Positions 9,189 to 17,989 are shown, counted from the stretch's first letter. The stretch: 41,116 nt of DNA from a candidate division CPR2 bacterium GW2011_GWC2_39_10 (GCA_000993275.1 LBVV01000010.1:1-41116), one strand, 5' to 3'. Program-made: numbers and translations. Notes: a model not told the origin generated them from the sequence alone.

Positions 9189-10051
9189 ATATTTATACTT
9201 CGTGCGTCATAACTAACTGCATAGCCGCCGACCATAACGTCACTTGTAATATCAACGTATATTTTACTACTAGCATTCATATCAAAACCTTGCTCTACAA
9301 CAAACTGCTTCTTTGAACCGTTAAATAGATACTTATCAGCATAACAAGCCAATGGGCCTGCTGCTACACCTGTTGCCGGATCTTCATTGATGCCGACTAA
9401 CGGATTGAAATAGCGAGTGGCAAAATCTGAATTATTATCTAACGTTTCTGTTGTAAACAAATAGAAGCCTTTGCTCGAATGCTCCTGACAGTATTTACTG
9501 ATACCCGTTAAATCAGGTTTAACTTTTTGCAATATCTCAAGTGACCTAACAGAAATAATGATTTTAGGAATAACTGTTGAAACCGTTTGAATGGGTGTTT
9601 CGCCTAAATCTTCCTCTTTAATACCAAGAAGATTAGCAATTAACAGCCTATTATTTTCAATCTCTCCAAATTCCGGCCGGCCTTGAGTCATCATAATCTT
9701 CCCATCAGAAAAACAAGTAACCGGTAAAATACCGGCCTTGGTTTCTTGAGTAACCGTTACTGATCCTTTATTACCAATATCAATAGCTTTTCTTTCCATC
9801 AAAGAATGAAAGGTAGCAACTGTAGCATGACCGCAAAAATCTACTTCTTGCTTTATGGCAAAAAAACGAACCCTAAAATCAGCTTTATTTGATTTAAGAA
9901 CGAAAGCGGATTCGGAAAAACCAAGTGTTTTTGCGATCTCTTGCATTTGGTTGTCACTTAAGTCATCAGCATCATGAACTACACCTGCCGGATTACCCTG
10001 AGCAGGATCTTTCGTAAAAGCTTTGACTAATTTAACTTCGTTCTCAGACAT
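9185..10051 (-). CDS. PhzF-family isomerase
   Basis: 'VKAFTKDPAQGNPAGVV', 'CGHATVATFHSL', 'GINEDPATGVAAGPLACY'. Confidence 0.92.
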   Translation of the reverse strand: MSENEVKLVKAFTKDPAQGNPAGVVHDADDLSDNQMQEIAKTLGFSESAFVLKSNKADFRVRFFAIKQEVDFCGHATVATFHSLMERKAIDIGNKGSVTVTQETKAGILPVTCFSDGKIMMTQGRPEFGEIENNRLLIANLLGIKEEDLGETPIQTVSTVIPKIIISVRSLEILQKVKPDLTGISKYCQEHSSKGFYLFTTETLDNNSDFATRYFNPLVGINEDPATGVAAGPLACYADKYLFNGSKKQFVVEQGFDMNASSKIYVDITSDVMVGGYAVSYDARSINI

Positions 10052-10052
10052 A

Positions 10053-10706
10053 CTAATATTTCTCCAAAATTAGCATGTAGCCAGTAGAATCAAGGACATT
10101 ATTTGATAATGCAAAGAATAATTTTTCTCTATTTATTTCGTTCTCAGCTCCGTCTTTTGGATCATTGTAGTAAAAGGTATCACCGTCAAATCCAGTTATA
10201 ACTATGGCATGCCCAGACCAATTTTCTATTCCATCTTTCTCTCTAAGGATTTTTGTCCTTAGAGATATTAGCACCGGAATTCCTTTTAAGATGTAATTTT
10301 CTACTAATTTCAATGAAGGCATTTTCATTTCTAAGACCCCATCCAAATCTATAAACTTTAAGTAAGCGCTTAGGACTCTTTTATCAAAATCATTCTTTTC
10401 TGCTTTAAGTAGTTCCTCTATTTCCTGCTTTAGCTCAGGTCTATCAAGCCTTACAAACGAGGGCTTTAGAAGTTCGATATTATAGGTATAGCAATAGGTT
10501 TCAAAACCTTTCTCTTGAGAAAATATGGCAAGGTCTATATTCAGAGTTCCTACTTCATTTCCCTTACTGTCTTTTGTTATTCCGCCAATTGTCTTAGTAA
10601 TGTAATCGGGTGAATAGTCTTTGCCGAAAAACTTCATAATCATGCTTATGCTAGTTGGGGCGCATTCTTTATAGCCTTGTTTTACCAGAGGAACCTTCAA
10701 CTTCAT
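10053..10706 (-). CDS. C39-family-like peptidase
   Basis: 'VPLVKQGYKECAPTSISMIMKFFG' and 'GHAIVITGFDGDTFYYNDP'. Confidence 0.8.
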   Translation of the reverse strand: MKLKVPLVKQGYKECAPTSISMIMKFFGKDYSPDYITKTIGGITKDSKGNEVGTLNIDLAIFSQEKGFETYCYTYNIELLKPSFVRLDRPELKQEIEELLKAEKNDFDKRVLSAYLKFIDLDGVLEMKMPSLKLVENYILKGIPVLISLRTKILREKDGIENWSGHAIVITGFDGDTFYYNDPKDGAENEINREKLFFALSNNVLDSTGYMLILEKY

Positions 10707-11053
10707 TTTTTACTGCTTTCCCTAATTGCATTCAGAATATCAATTATATTTCCCTTAGCCTTCCACATTGTGACTGCCGGTTTAGACCCTCTATTGGCAT
10801 GGATGTGAAACTGTTTAGGTGGTATTTCTATTTCATCTCCTTCATTTAGAACAACTTCTTTTGGACCATCGTTCTCGTCAAACAAAACCATAGTTGCAGT
10901 GCCCTTGATTTGATATAAGGTTTCTGGACAAGGTCTGTTATGTTTCTTAAATTCCATCCCCGGGTTAACCTCAAGATAACCAATGCTTATATTCTCATCT
11001 GAATAAGCAATAATTATTTTACCTTCATTTATTTTGTAGGTTTCAAAATTCAT
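10703..11053 (-). CDS. Cupin-domain protein
   Basis: 'LEVNPGMEFKKHNRPCPETLYQIKGTATMVLFDE..VVLNEGDEIEIPPKQFHIHANRG'. Confidence 0.85.
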   Translation of the reverse strand: MNFETYKINEGKIIIAYSDENISIGYLEVNPGMEFKKHNRPCPETLYQIKGTATMVLFDENDGPKEVVLNEGDEIEIPPKQFHIHANRGSKPAVTMWKAKGNIIDILNAIRESSKK

Positions 11054-11080
11054 CAGATACTCCTTTGTTAATATTTAATC

Positions 11081-11833
11081 CTATTTTTCCTGCTTCCAAA
11101 AGACCATTCCTTTTTTATCAAATGCATTTTTAAACGTATTTATCGGTATATAGACTTTAACCCTAGTCTCATCCTTCTTGCCTGATGGATTATTAATATA
11201 GAAACCAACCAACCGTCCATCTTTAATTTTAAAACCAAAAACAACAACTAAGTGGCCGCCCGGGCTCTCACTTCCCTTAAGCTTATCAAACCTTATAATG
11301 CATGGGTTCACAGAGGCAATAACTAATTTATTTGTAAAGATTAAAGAGCATAAATGATTTGCGCTCAAATATGAAGAGCTATATCCTTTCAATCCATATT
11401 TTTTACCAAGCTCAACTAGTGGCTTATAAAACCATCCTTTATCCTCAAGATTGCCTTTATTGTCGTAGATAACATATCCCCCCAGTTCGACACCTTCATT
11501 TGTCAACTCAGCAACTTTTTTATTATTTGTAAGTTTATAATAGTCTAGGATCATTTTTAAAGAAGCGATACCGCAAAGACGCAAAGACCAAAATTCATAA
11601 TCTTTCTTCGTCTTATAGCCAAAGTCCTTCCATTTGGGGTCGTCAGTTGCGGATAGTTTTTTCTCTAGAATATCTTTCACTAGTTCCGGGCTTGCAAATT
11701 GACATTGGTAAGGAACATCACCGTCTACAAAATAATCACCGTCTTTTAGTGTAGATAGCTTTTTAGTTGCTTTTAGATCCGAAAACATAGAAACCGAATC
11801 TTGATATAATTTTTTAGCCGCTCTCTTAATCAT
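11081..11833 (-). CDS. C39-like peptidase (second copy in operon)
   Basis: 'LRLCGIASLKMILDYYKL' and 'GGHLVVVFGFKI..FYINNPSG'. Confidence 0.7.
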   Translation of the reverse strand: MIKRAAKKLYQDSVSMFSDLKATKKLSTLKDGDYFVDGDVPYQCQFASPELVKDILEKKLSATDDPKWKDFGYKTKKDYEFWSLRLCGIASLKMILDYYKLTNNKKVAELTNEGVELGGYVIYDNKGNLEDKGWFYKPLVELGKKYGLKGYSSSYLSANHLCSLIFTNKLVIASVNPCIIRFDKLKGSESPGGHLVVVFGFKIKDGRLVGFYINNPSGKKDETRVKVYIPINTFKNAFDKKGMVFWKQEK

Positions 11834-11883
11834 GCATAGATCTTTCTTTTACCATAAGCAACTGAGCATAATCGTTCACAATA

Positions 11884-12219
11884 TTAATATAATTTTCCTC
11901 CCATAGGCGCATCTTTATCGGGAGAAATCAAAACGCATTCATTATTTTCATCAGGAACGCCTAAAGTTAGCACCTCTGAAACGGCAGGCCCAATTTGTCT
12001 TGAAGGAAAATTAACAACACCCAACACCTTCTTGTTTTTAAGTTCTTCTTTTGAATAGTTCTTTGTTAGCTGAGCCGTAGATTTTTTAATACCTATTTCC
12101 GAACCAAAATCTATTTTTAACTTATATGCCGGCTTTTTAGCCTCAGGAAAATCTTCAACCTCTATAATTTCCCCTACTCTAATATCTAGTTTTTGGAAGT
12201 CGTCAAATGTAGCCATGAA
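11884..12219 (-). CDS. csaA: CsaA-like tRNA-binding-domain protein
   Basis: 'FQKLDIRVGEIIEVEDFPEAKKPAYKLKIDFG..KKVLGVVNFPSRQIGPAVSEVLTLG'. Start set at 12219 (gagggagaattcATG). Confidence 0.85.
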   Translation of the reverse strand, partial: FMATFDDFQKLDIRVGEIIEVEDFPEAKKPAYKLKIDFGSEIGIKKSTAQLTKNYSKEELKNKKVLGVVNFPSRQIGPAVSEVLTLGVPDENNECVLISPDKDAPMGGKLY

Positions 12220-12540
12220 TTCTCCCTCTAAAATTTTCCTTATTCTATCGTAAAATTGACTAATGTTCAATGTTATGTTTTTTCTTCAAAATCCTTAACC
12301 TCTCATGCTTTTTGTAATAAATCTACCGTATAGCAAAGGTTAGTTTTGAGAGTTAACCGGCTAGCTTGGAGCCATATGCAACCCACCAACACGAACCTGT
12401 TTCCTTCAATAAACCTTATACCTCAATATCTCAACTTACACCCTTCTCACTATATTGCATGATATTTAGTCTAAAGTTAAATTAGATAACCATAGCTAAC
12501 ATAAATGATTAACAAATATGCCACTTGTATATTATAGAGT

Positions 12541-12690
12541 AGTGGGACGGAAGTATTAGTGCTAAACATCTAACCGGAATAATTCTAGAAGATAACCAAA
12601 ACCCGGAAGAATTTCATATCCGATTTACAACCGTTCAGGAATTAAAAGAGAACGGAGTTTCCAGTGAGATTTGGGAGGAGGTGAGTTAGA
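12541..12690 (+). pseudogene. C-terminal ORF fragment of unknown gene
   Basis: Open frame without start: '..WDGSISAKHLTGIILEDNQNPEEFHIRFTTVQELKENGVSSEIWEEVS*'. Confidence 0.4.
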
Positions 12691-12712
12691 TTTATCCCCA
12701 AAAAAGCAAGAA

Positions 12713-12745
12713 GGGTAGACATGTGCTTTTGGCACGGGTCTACCC
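12713..12745 (-). terminator. Hairpin 3' of the 249-aa gene
   Basis: gggtagac/gtctaccc outer and gtgc/gcac inner stems; minus-strand tail 'CCCTTCTTGCTTTTTT'. Confidence 0.65.
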
Positions 12746-12808
12746 GTAATTGTAAATCATTCTTTGTTTGAGCTTCTCGCCTAACCTTGTCGATCTTATA
12801 CTTTTACT

Positions 12809-13558
12809 CTACTGCTTTATAACCGGACCCCTATCCTGAGCCCATTCAAGCAACTCATCAAGGGTGAACCATCCCGTGTTGTATTTATCTTGCTCTTTGG
12901 GATTGAGGAAGAACTCGAGGCCCTTTGACTCGTTACCATCAGTCCATCTTGGACGGAGCGCAAAGAAATCTTTCCCCGCTTCCTTTAAGATCTCACGTAT
13001 ATTCGTCGCTTCGGTGGCTTTTTTGAGCCGGAAATAGCCAAGATCGCTGTCAAACATCTGCTGCTTGATGTCTTCGGGTATTCTTGAAACAATAAAAATA
13101 TAAAGTCCACCGCTTTTAAATGCTTCGCTGCTACCCTTCCAAATTGCGACATCCATATTCCCAAAAGCTTCATAAAGAGCTAGCATAAATTCCTGATATT
13201 TATTGGAAACAACGACGCCAAAACTCTTCTTGTCCCAAGCAGCGACAACATCCTTAGCGTCATCAAGCCAAAGACTCCTATTGTTCCAGCCTAGCTTATC
13301 ATACCGATGTGACTCGAAAGTTAGGCAAATACCGGAATCCCTCTGCTCAAAGAAGAAGTCCTCTTCATTAAAGACAGTGGTTGCTCTTGCCTTAATCCCA
13401 AGCGAGTCCTCGGTTTCACAAGTGAGTGGTATACCGAGAGCAGCTTTTATACCTTTGATGCCCCATTCATGTTCTGAGCAGAAATCGGCGTCTAAGCTAA
13501 TGCCAATAACCTCGTTTTCCTCGTTACATATCATTTCTGGATTCATCCCCCGTCTCAT
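12809..13558 (-). CDS. Hypothetical protein (249 aa)
   Basis: ORF with strong SD 'gaaggaggtaatATG'. Confidence 0.75.
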   Translation of the reverse strand: MRRGMNPEMICNEENEVIGISLDADFCSEHEWGIKGIKAALGIPLTCETEDSLGIKARATTVFNEEDFFFEQRDSGICLTFESHRYDKLGWNNRSLWLDDAKDVVAAWDKKSFGVVVSNKYQEFMLALYEAFGNMDVAIWKGSSEAFKSGGLYIFIVSRIPEDIKQQMFDSDLGYFRLKKATEATNIREILKEAGKDFFALRPRWTDGNESKGLEFFLNPKEQDKYNTGWFTLDELLEWAQDRGPVIKQ

Positions 13559-13665
13559 ATTACCTCCTTCAGTTGCTAATGAACATTGACTTGTTATTCT
13601 AGCATGAAATTAATAAAATTTAAAGGTTTAGCTTTAAACCTAAATTTTGATATTTTCGCTATAAC

Positions 13666-13701
13666 AAAAAACACCTCCATGTTCCTTTGGAGATGTTTTT
13701 T
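13666..13701. terminator. Hairpin terminator, copy at att-like repeat C
   Basis: 'aaaaaacacctcca tgttcctt tggagatgtttttt', duplicated at 15983-16020. Confidence 0.75.
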
Positions 13702-13805
13702 TGGTGGACTAGGCCTAAAAATTTTGGAACACCTTCTTTGAGATTGCCCTTGAGTGGGAATCTGCATTAAGGCTTGTTTATGAAGCAGAATGTATAAGTC
13801 TTTGA
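13702..13805 (+). repeat. att-like repeat C (degenerate)
   Basis: 'TGGTGGACtaggcctaaaaattttggaacaccttctttgagattgcccttgagtggga'. Confidence 0.8.
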
Positions 13806-13811
13806 TTTTTC

Positions 13812-14855
13812 TTAAATTGCGTAATTCTCAGCTGCAAATTCCGCTTGGTCTAGAAATATTTGCTTGGCATTACCAAGAATTCCTAATTCATAATACGCAA
13901 GAATTGCTAGCTTATAGGTATTTACGTCAACAGCCCTAAGCGATAATGGAAAAGAATCATTGGCAAAAAGAATGGCATTTGCCAAAATACGCGCTGTTCT
14001 TTTATTACCATCATTAAATGGTTGAAGATAACATATGTATGTAAAAGCAATTAGCGCTTTCTCAAATATATCATCCTTCCCATTTACAACATTGCAAAGC
14101 CTTCCAAGCTCTTCTTCAACCTGAAACTTATTATCTAGCGGACGATAAACGCTTCCGGTAATACCAACTAGTCTCTCCCTTATGCCCATATCAATTATAC
14201 CCTCACTCAGAATACGATGCAGGTCAATAATAGCGCTTTTGGTAAGCTTGCTCTTAAAAAATTCTTTATGCTGCTCAGAGAATTCTAAAGCCTTCTTATG
14301 GTTTAATAGCATTATAGTTTCTTCTTCTGTTTTTCCCTTGGCTGGAATATTTTGTTTAAGAAGAGACTCGGTTTCAAGCAAAGTATAGGTATTGCCTTCA
14401 ATCTGTGATGACTTCCAAGATAGTTCAATAGTAATTCTTTCGCGTTCCCTTTTGATAATGTCTTTTGGCGCTGTTACTAGTTTCTGGTAATAAATATCGT
14501 TATTTTTTACAAGCTCTAAGTGCTCTGGATCGGTAAAAAGTGAATTTAATCTAAGAGCATCAAGACGACTAAAATCGTAAAGCACTTTCGGCCTATTCTC
14601 ATCAGCAAATATTTTTTCAAGGGCCTCATTAGAAAGGAAGATATTTAACCTACCATTAGAAGTAATATTATATGTAACCGCCCTTGCTTTTCCCTGTCTT
14701 TCAATAAACCCCCTACTTTCAAGTAAACTTAAATCGCGCTGCAACGTTCTTTCTGTAACTTCAGAGAATGTTGGTTTTGACAAAAGATCTGATAGCGAAG
14801 ATGCCGCCGAAAGAAGAGAGATTAGTATTTGCTGCTGTCTTAGTGTAATATCCAT
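13812..14855 (-). CDS. Fic/DOC-family protein with N-terminal HTH
   Basis: Fic motif 'LQPFNDGNKRTAR', inhibitory motif 'SSQIEGN', N-terminal HTH 'RQQQILISLLSA..TERTLQRDLSLLESRGFIERQGKARAV'. Start set at 14855; TATAAT ends 6 nt upstream. Confidence 0.92.
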   Translation of the reverse strand: MDITLRQQQILISLLSAASSLSDLLSKPTFSEVTERTLQRDLSLLESRGFIERQGKARAVTYNITSNGRLNIFLSNEALEKIFADENRPKVLYDFSRLDALRLNSLFTDPEHLELVKNNDIYYQKLVTAPKDIIKRERERITIELSWKSSQIEGNTYTLLETESLLKQNIPAKGKTEEETIMLLNHKKALEFSEQHKEFFKSKLTKSAIIDLHRILSEGIIDMGIRERLVGITGSVYRPLDNKFQVEEELGRLCNVVNGKDDIFEKALIAFTYICYLQPFNDGNKRTARILANAILFANDSFPLSLRAVDVNTYKLAILAYYELGILGNAKQIFLDQAEFAAENYAI

Positions 14856-14861
14856 ACCTAT

Positions 14862-14941
14862 ATTATAATTTAAGTATCCCGACATTGTCAACATTTTATC
14901 CCGACATTTTGTCGGTATAAGTCATTAAATTGTCGGGATTT
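14862..14941 (-). promoter_or_regulatory. Fic promoter overlapped by repeated cccgacattttgtcgg operator half-sites
   Basis: Minus strand TTGACA-18-TATAAT; palindrome 14897-14918 plus two more cccgaca/tgtcggg half sites. Confidence 0.7.
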
Positions 14942-15174
14942 TAAACTACCACATATTAATCGTCAGCTAAATTGTAAACTAAAGTTATGGGACAACTTCT
15001 AGACACCGAGTGACTTAAAATCATGGAAGTGATTCCGAAATAGTTCCAAATTGACTTTGGGTATATAAAAATAATGACTTCATTTAGCCATTATTTTACT
15101 GGTGAACTACTTGAGGATTAGCTAGACCCAGTTAATAGACAAACTAAGGTAATGACAGAGGATTTATTATGATG

Positions 15175-15956
15175 CTACTTATAATGCCTATTAACTACTC
15201 GTTTAAATTTGGGACTACCATAATAGCCTGTGGCCAAAATAAGAGCATATAGAAAAATTATTACAGCAATTATCCGTGCACTACTACTTGTCAATAAAAC
15301 CACCAAAAGAAGCGTTGATAATATGAAAAGCTGCGTTAATTTAATTTGCCTTAAACTATAAAACTTTAACGTCCTACGCGCTTGTTGGTTCTCAATTTCT
15401 TTATATTTTTGAAAAAAGCTCCTTAAAATAGCAAACACAAAAAATCCGTAAAGCAAATAGTAATTTTGAGGACCACCAAACAAAGAAACGCCCATATAAA
15501 GCCTTCCTGCATGAACAGCGCCTATCCCCAAGAACTCAATAAATGGTATTTTCTTTAGAGCTGTAGTATAAAAATATTAAATACTAGAAAAATTAACTCA
15601 AAAGCTGCTAATGCCGGAATAAACATAATTGCCAGCAATAATGCAAGGCTCGTTAGGAATAATGAAAAAATCAAAGCTTCACGTCTTTTAATTCTTCCAG
15701 CGGGCAGCGGTCTTTGTGACTTTATTTTGTCTTTAAGATCTTCTTTTAAATCAAAAATATCATTATTAACGTAAATTGCGGCATATAATATCTGAAATGA
15801 TATAAGTACCAAAAATAATTTGCTAAAATCAAGCAACTGAAAATCAAAACTGACCGCTAAAAAAGCTCCGGCAATTATTTCTAAAATAAACGGCAAATTC
15901 CTTAAACGTGTTAAACTGATAAAATCTTTTATTTTATCTTTACCTAGCATTATCAT
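15175..15956 (-). pseudogene. UbiA-family prenyltransferase with single-nucleotide frameshift
   Basis: 'NNDIFDLKEDLKDKIKSQRPLPAGRIKRREA' in 15555-15956; adding one T in the T-run near 15575 restores '..NIFYTTALKKIPFIEFLGIGAVHAGRLY..' into 15175-15531. Confidence 0.75.
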
Positions 15957-15982
15957 AAGAAAATTGTAACAAACTTAGGTAT

Positions 15983-16020
15983 AAAAAAACACCTCCATGT
16001 TCCTTTGGAGATGTTTTTTT
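15983..16020. terminator. Hairpin terminator, copy at att-like repeat B
   Basis: Same 'aaaacacctccatgttcctttggagatgttttttt' as at 13666. Confidence 0.75.
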
Positions 16021-16129
16021 TGGTGGACCCAACCGAAAATTTTGGAACACCTTCTTTGAGATTGCCCTTGAGTGGGAGCCATCACTAAAACTTATATATC
16101 AAGAGCAAGATAGTCAGAAGTTAAAATAG
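16021..16129 (+). repeat. att-like repeat B
   Basis: 'TGGTGGACCCAAC' (13/13 with tRNA-Ala 3' end) + 'cgaaaattttggaacaccttctttgagattgcccttgagtggga'; frame reads GGPNRKFWNTFFEIALEWEPSLKLIYQEQDSQKLK*. Confidence 0.85.
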
Positions 16130-16137
16130 ACTACCCT

Positions 16138-16272
16138 TTATTTTACAGCACAGTGTTCAGCCGCAAATATATACTGTTCCTTAAAAATTCGCTTGAAATG
16201 CATAATAGAATTAACCTCATAGAAAACCAGCATTGATCCTCTAAAATCATCTTCATCAACACTTCGGTAAGA
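16138..16272 (-). pseudogene. Diverged Fic-family 3' remnant
   Basis: 'YRSVDEDDFRGSMLVFYEVNSIMHFKRIFKEQYIFAAEHCAVK*' aligns with 'LRAVDVNTYKLAILAYYELGILGNAKQIFLDQAEFAAENYAI*'. Confidence 0.8.
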
Positions 16273-16351
16273 AAGTAGACATAATAAGAAGGGACCCCTC
16301 ATCTATCAAGGAGCCCCTGGTATGGCATTACGTCATTTTACTGTTGTACGC

Positions 16352-17005
16352 CTAGTGGTGTGGCGGATGTAACACTATTCTGACATTTATTTTGGATAAT
16401 ACGACAGTCCCTTCATGTTCATCAAACGGCGTCAATCCAAGGTCCTCACTTCCGTCCCGGCAAGATTCATAAGCAATACAGAAACCATTTTCTGAATCAT
16501 AGCGTTTACCCTTATAGGTAAATGGATCGAACTTTGCGGTCTTCGGAATTTGATCTTTTGGAACCGATAACCAAAGAACCCACTCATTTCCGTACTTCAC
16601 ACGTTTAAGGCTAAGAATAGTCACCGACCACGTACTGCCGAGATCGCAAGCTTCGCAGGTTCCGCCCACAAACTCAGAGAAACGGCCTTCGAACTCCTTC
16701 CACGTCATCATTCTGCTGGGAATGCAAACACTCTCCACCATCGGCATAACCTCGGTCATGAATCGCTTTTTGTTAAAAGCTTCACGAGTCATATAGTAAT
16801 GGCAGTAGTTATCCTTCTGGCCGGTAAGCTCAAACATCTCGGTGACCGCCTGACCGAATTTAGTATCAGGCCCAGTCATATCCGTCTCATTAAACATGAG
16901 ATGCGCTTTAATACCGGGTTTGATCTTAGAAGCTTGGCGTCGGGAATAAAGAGCTTTCTTCTTGGTTCTCTCATCGTTTGAAATTGTGGCCATTGTGTCC
17001 GCCAT
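16352..17005 (-). CDS. Hypothetical protein (217 aa)
   Basis: Start moved to MADTMAT.. (SD 'ggaggttgatttacATG'). Confidence 0.7.
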   Translation of the reverse strand: MADTMATISNDERTKKKALYSRRQASKIKPGIKAHLMFNETDMTGPDTKFGQAVTEMFELTGQKDNYCHYYMTREAFNKKRFMTEVMPMVESVCIPSRMMTWKEFEGRFSEFVGGTCEACDLGSTWSVTILSLKRVKYGNEWVLWLSVPKDQIPKTAKFDPFTYKGKRYDSENGFCIAYESCRDGSEDLGLTPFDEHEGTVVLSKINVRIVLHPPHH

Positions 17006-17180
17006 GTAAATCAACCTCCATCCATGTAGTAGGTACATATACAATTCAGCCCACGATATTGTCGGACTCTCGTACTTTCTGCGATAGTATAGCAGAAAAT
17101 CAATAAATATTGAAGGAGAAATTAAGATAAAATAAGTTAAAACAAACGGTGTTCCAACTACCACTAGGGTAGATACAAAA

Positions 17181-17203
17181 AAATGGCTTTATTAAGCCAA
17201 ATT
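17181..17203 (-). terminator. Terminator downstream of tRNA-Ala
   Basis: Minus strand 'TTGGCTTaataAAGCCAttttttt'. Confidence 0.65.
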
Positions 17204-17208
17204 TTCAA

Positions 17209-17284
17209 TGGTGGACCCAACAGGACTCGAACCTGCCACCTCCTCGGTGCAAGCGAGGCGCTCTACCAGATGAGCTATGGGCCC
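17209..17284 (-). tRNA. tRNA-Ala(TGC), CCA encoded
   Basis: Reverse complement 'GGGCCCATAGCTCATCTGGTAGAGCGCCTCGCTTGCACCGAGGAGGTGGCAGGTTCGAGTCCTGTTGGGTCCACCA'. Confidence 0.97.
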
Positions 17285-17374
17285 GTATCAACAAACAGTG
17301 AACAATAAGCAATAAACAGGATTTCTTGAATCGGCTTAATTGCTAATTGTTTATTGTTATTTGCTTTTTGCAAT

Positions 17375-17451
<77 letters not shown>

Positions 17452-17454
17452 TCG

Positions 17455-17547
17455 TCAGGAATCAGGAAATGGGAGCCAGTAACCAAAAAAAAATAATTTC
17501 TGTTTATACTATTTGGTTCCTGATTTCTGCTCACTGTTTCCTGGCCT
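17455..17547. repeat. Imperfect inverted repeat flanking tRNA-Ile
   Basis: 'caggaatcaggaaatgggagccagtaaccaaa' versus 'tttggttcctgatttctgctcactgtttcctgg'. Confidence 0.6.
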
Positions 17548-17608
17548 CAATGAAAATATATTAACACAAAAATATAAGTTTGGGAAGAATTTTTGACGTA
17601 TCTACTCA

Positions 17609-17704
17609 CAACCCTGCGTCTTTGCGAGTGAAACGAAGCAATCTCCTCTGCTTGAAACAAGATTGCCGCACTCTCCGGCGGCTGCCGGATCGTTCGCAAT
17701 GACG
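17609..17704 (+). repeat. Dispersed REP/MITE-like palindromic element, copy 1
   Basis: 'tgcgtctttgcgag..gaagcaatctcc..agattgccgcactc..cgttcgcaatgacg'; second copy at 38771-38858. Confidence 0.8.
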
Positions 17705-17712
17705 GCCCATCA

Positions 17713-17985
17713 ATTCTTCCTGGATTCCAGATCCAGCCTTCGGCTGACAGGCAAGTCTGGAATGACGCTGTAGTTAGATACCAGACTTACGCAAACCTAC
17801 CACACCTCCCAAACCAAACCAACCGGCTAAAATCCCTTTTTCTCCTGCCTGAGTATCTACAAATATGCTTCCAGTAGAGAAAAGAGATTTTATCTCACCT
17901 TGTTTTCGGCTTGGATAGATGCGTTATTTTGCGTAAGTCCAGTATAGAAATTTTACATAAAAATAGGGGTCTGGTGAGTAAACAC
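17713..17985 (-). repeat. Long inverted repeat, copy 2 (interrupted by a 163-bp insertion)
   Basis: 17728-17766 perfect inverse of 1964-2002; homology resumes at 17944 'atagaaattttacataaaaata...gagtaaacac'. Confidence 0.9.
17781..17943. mobile_element. MITE-like insertion with TIRs CC/TA/G GACTTACGCAAA
   Basis: Ends 'ACCAGACTTACGCAAA' and (reverse complement) 'ACTGGACTTACGCAAA', flanking ATA duplication; empty site visible in repeat copy 1. Confidence 0.8.
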
Positions 17986-17989
17986 CTTT

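Noticed and set aside
13203-13589. 128-aa + strand ORF
   Set aside because: Fully antisense to the SD-led 12809-13558 gene; no independent signals.
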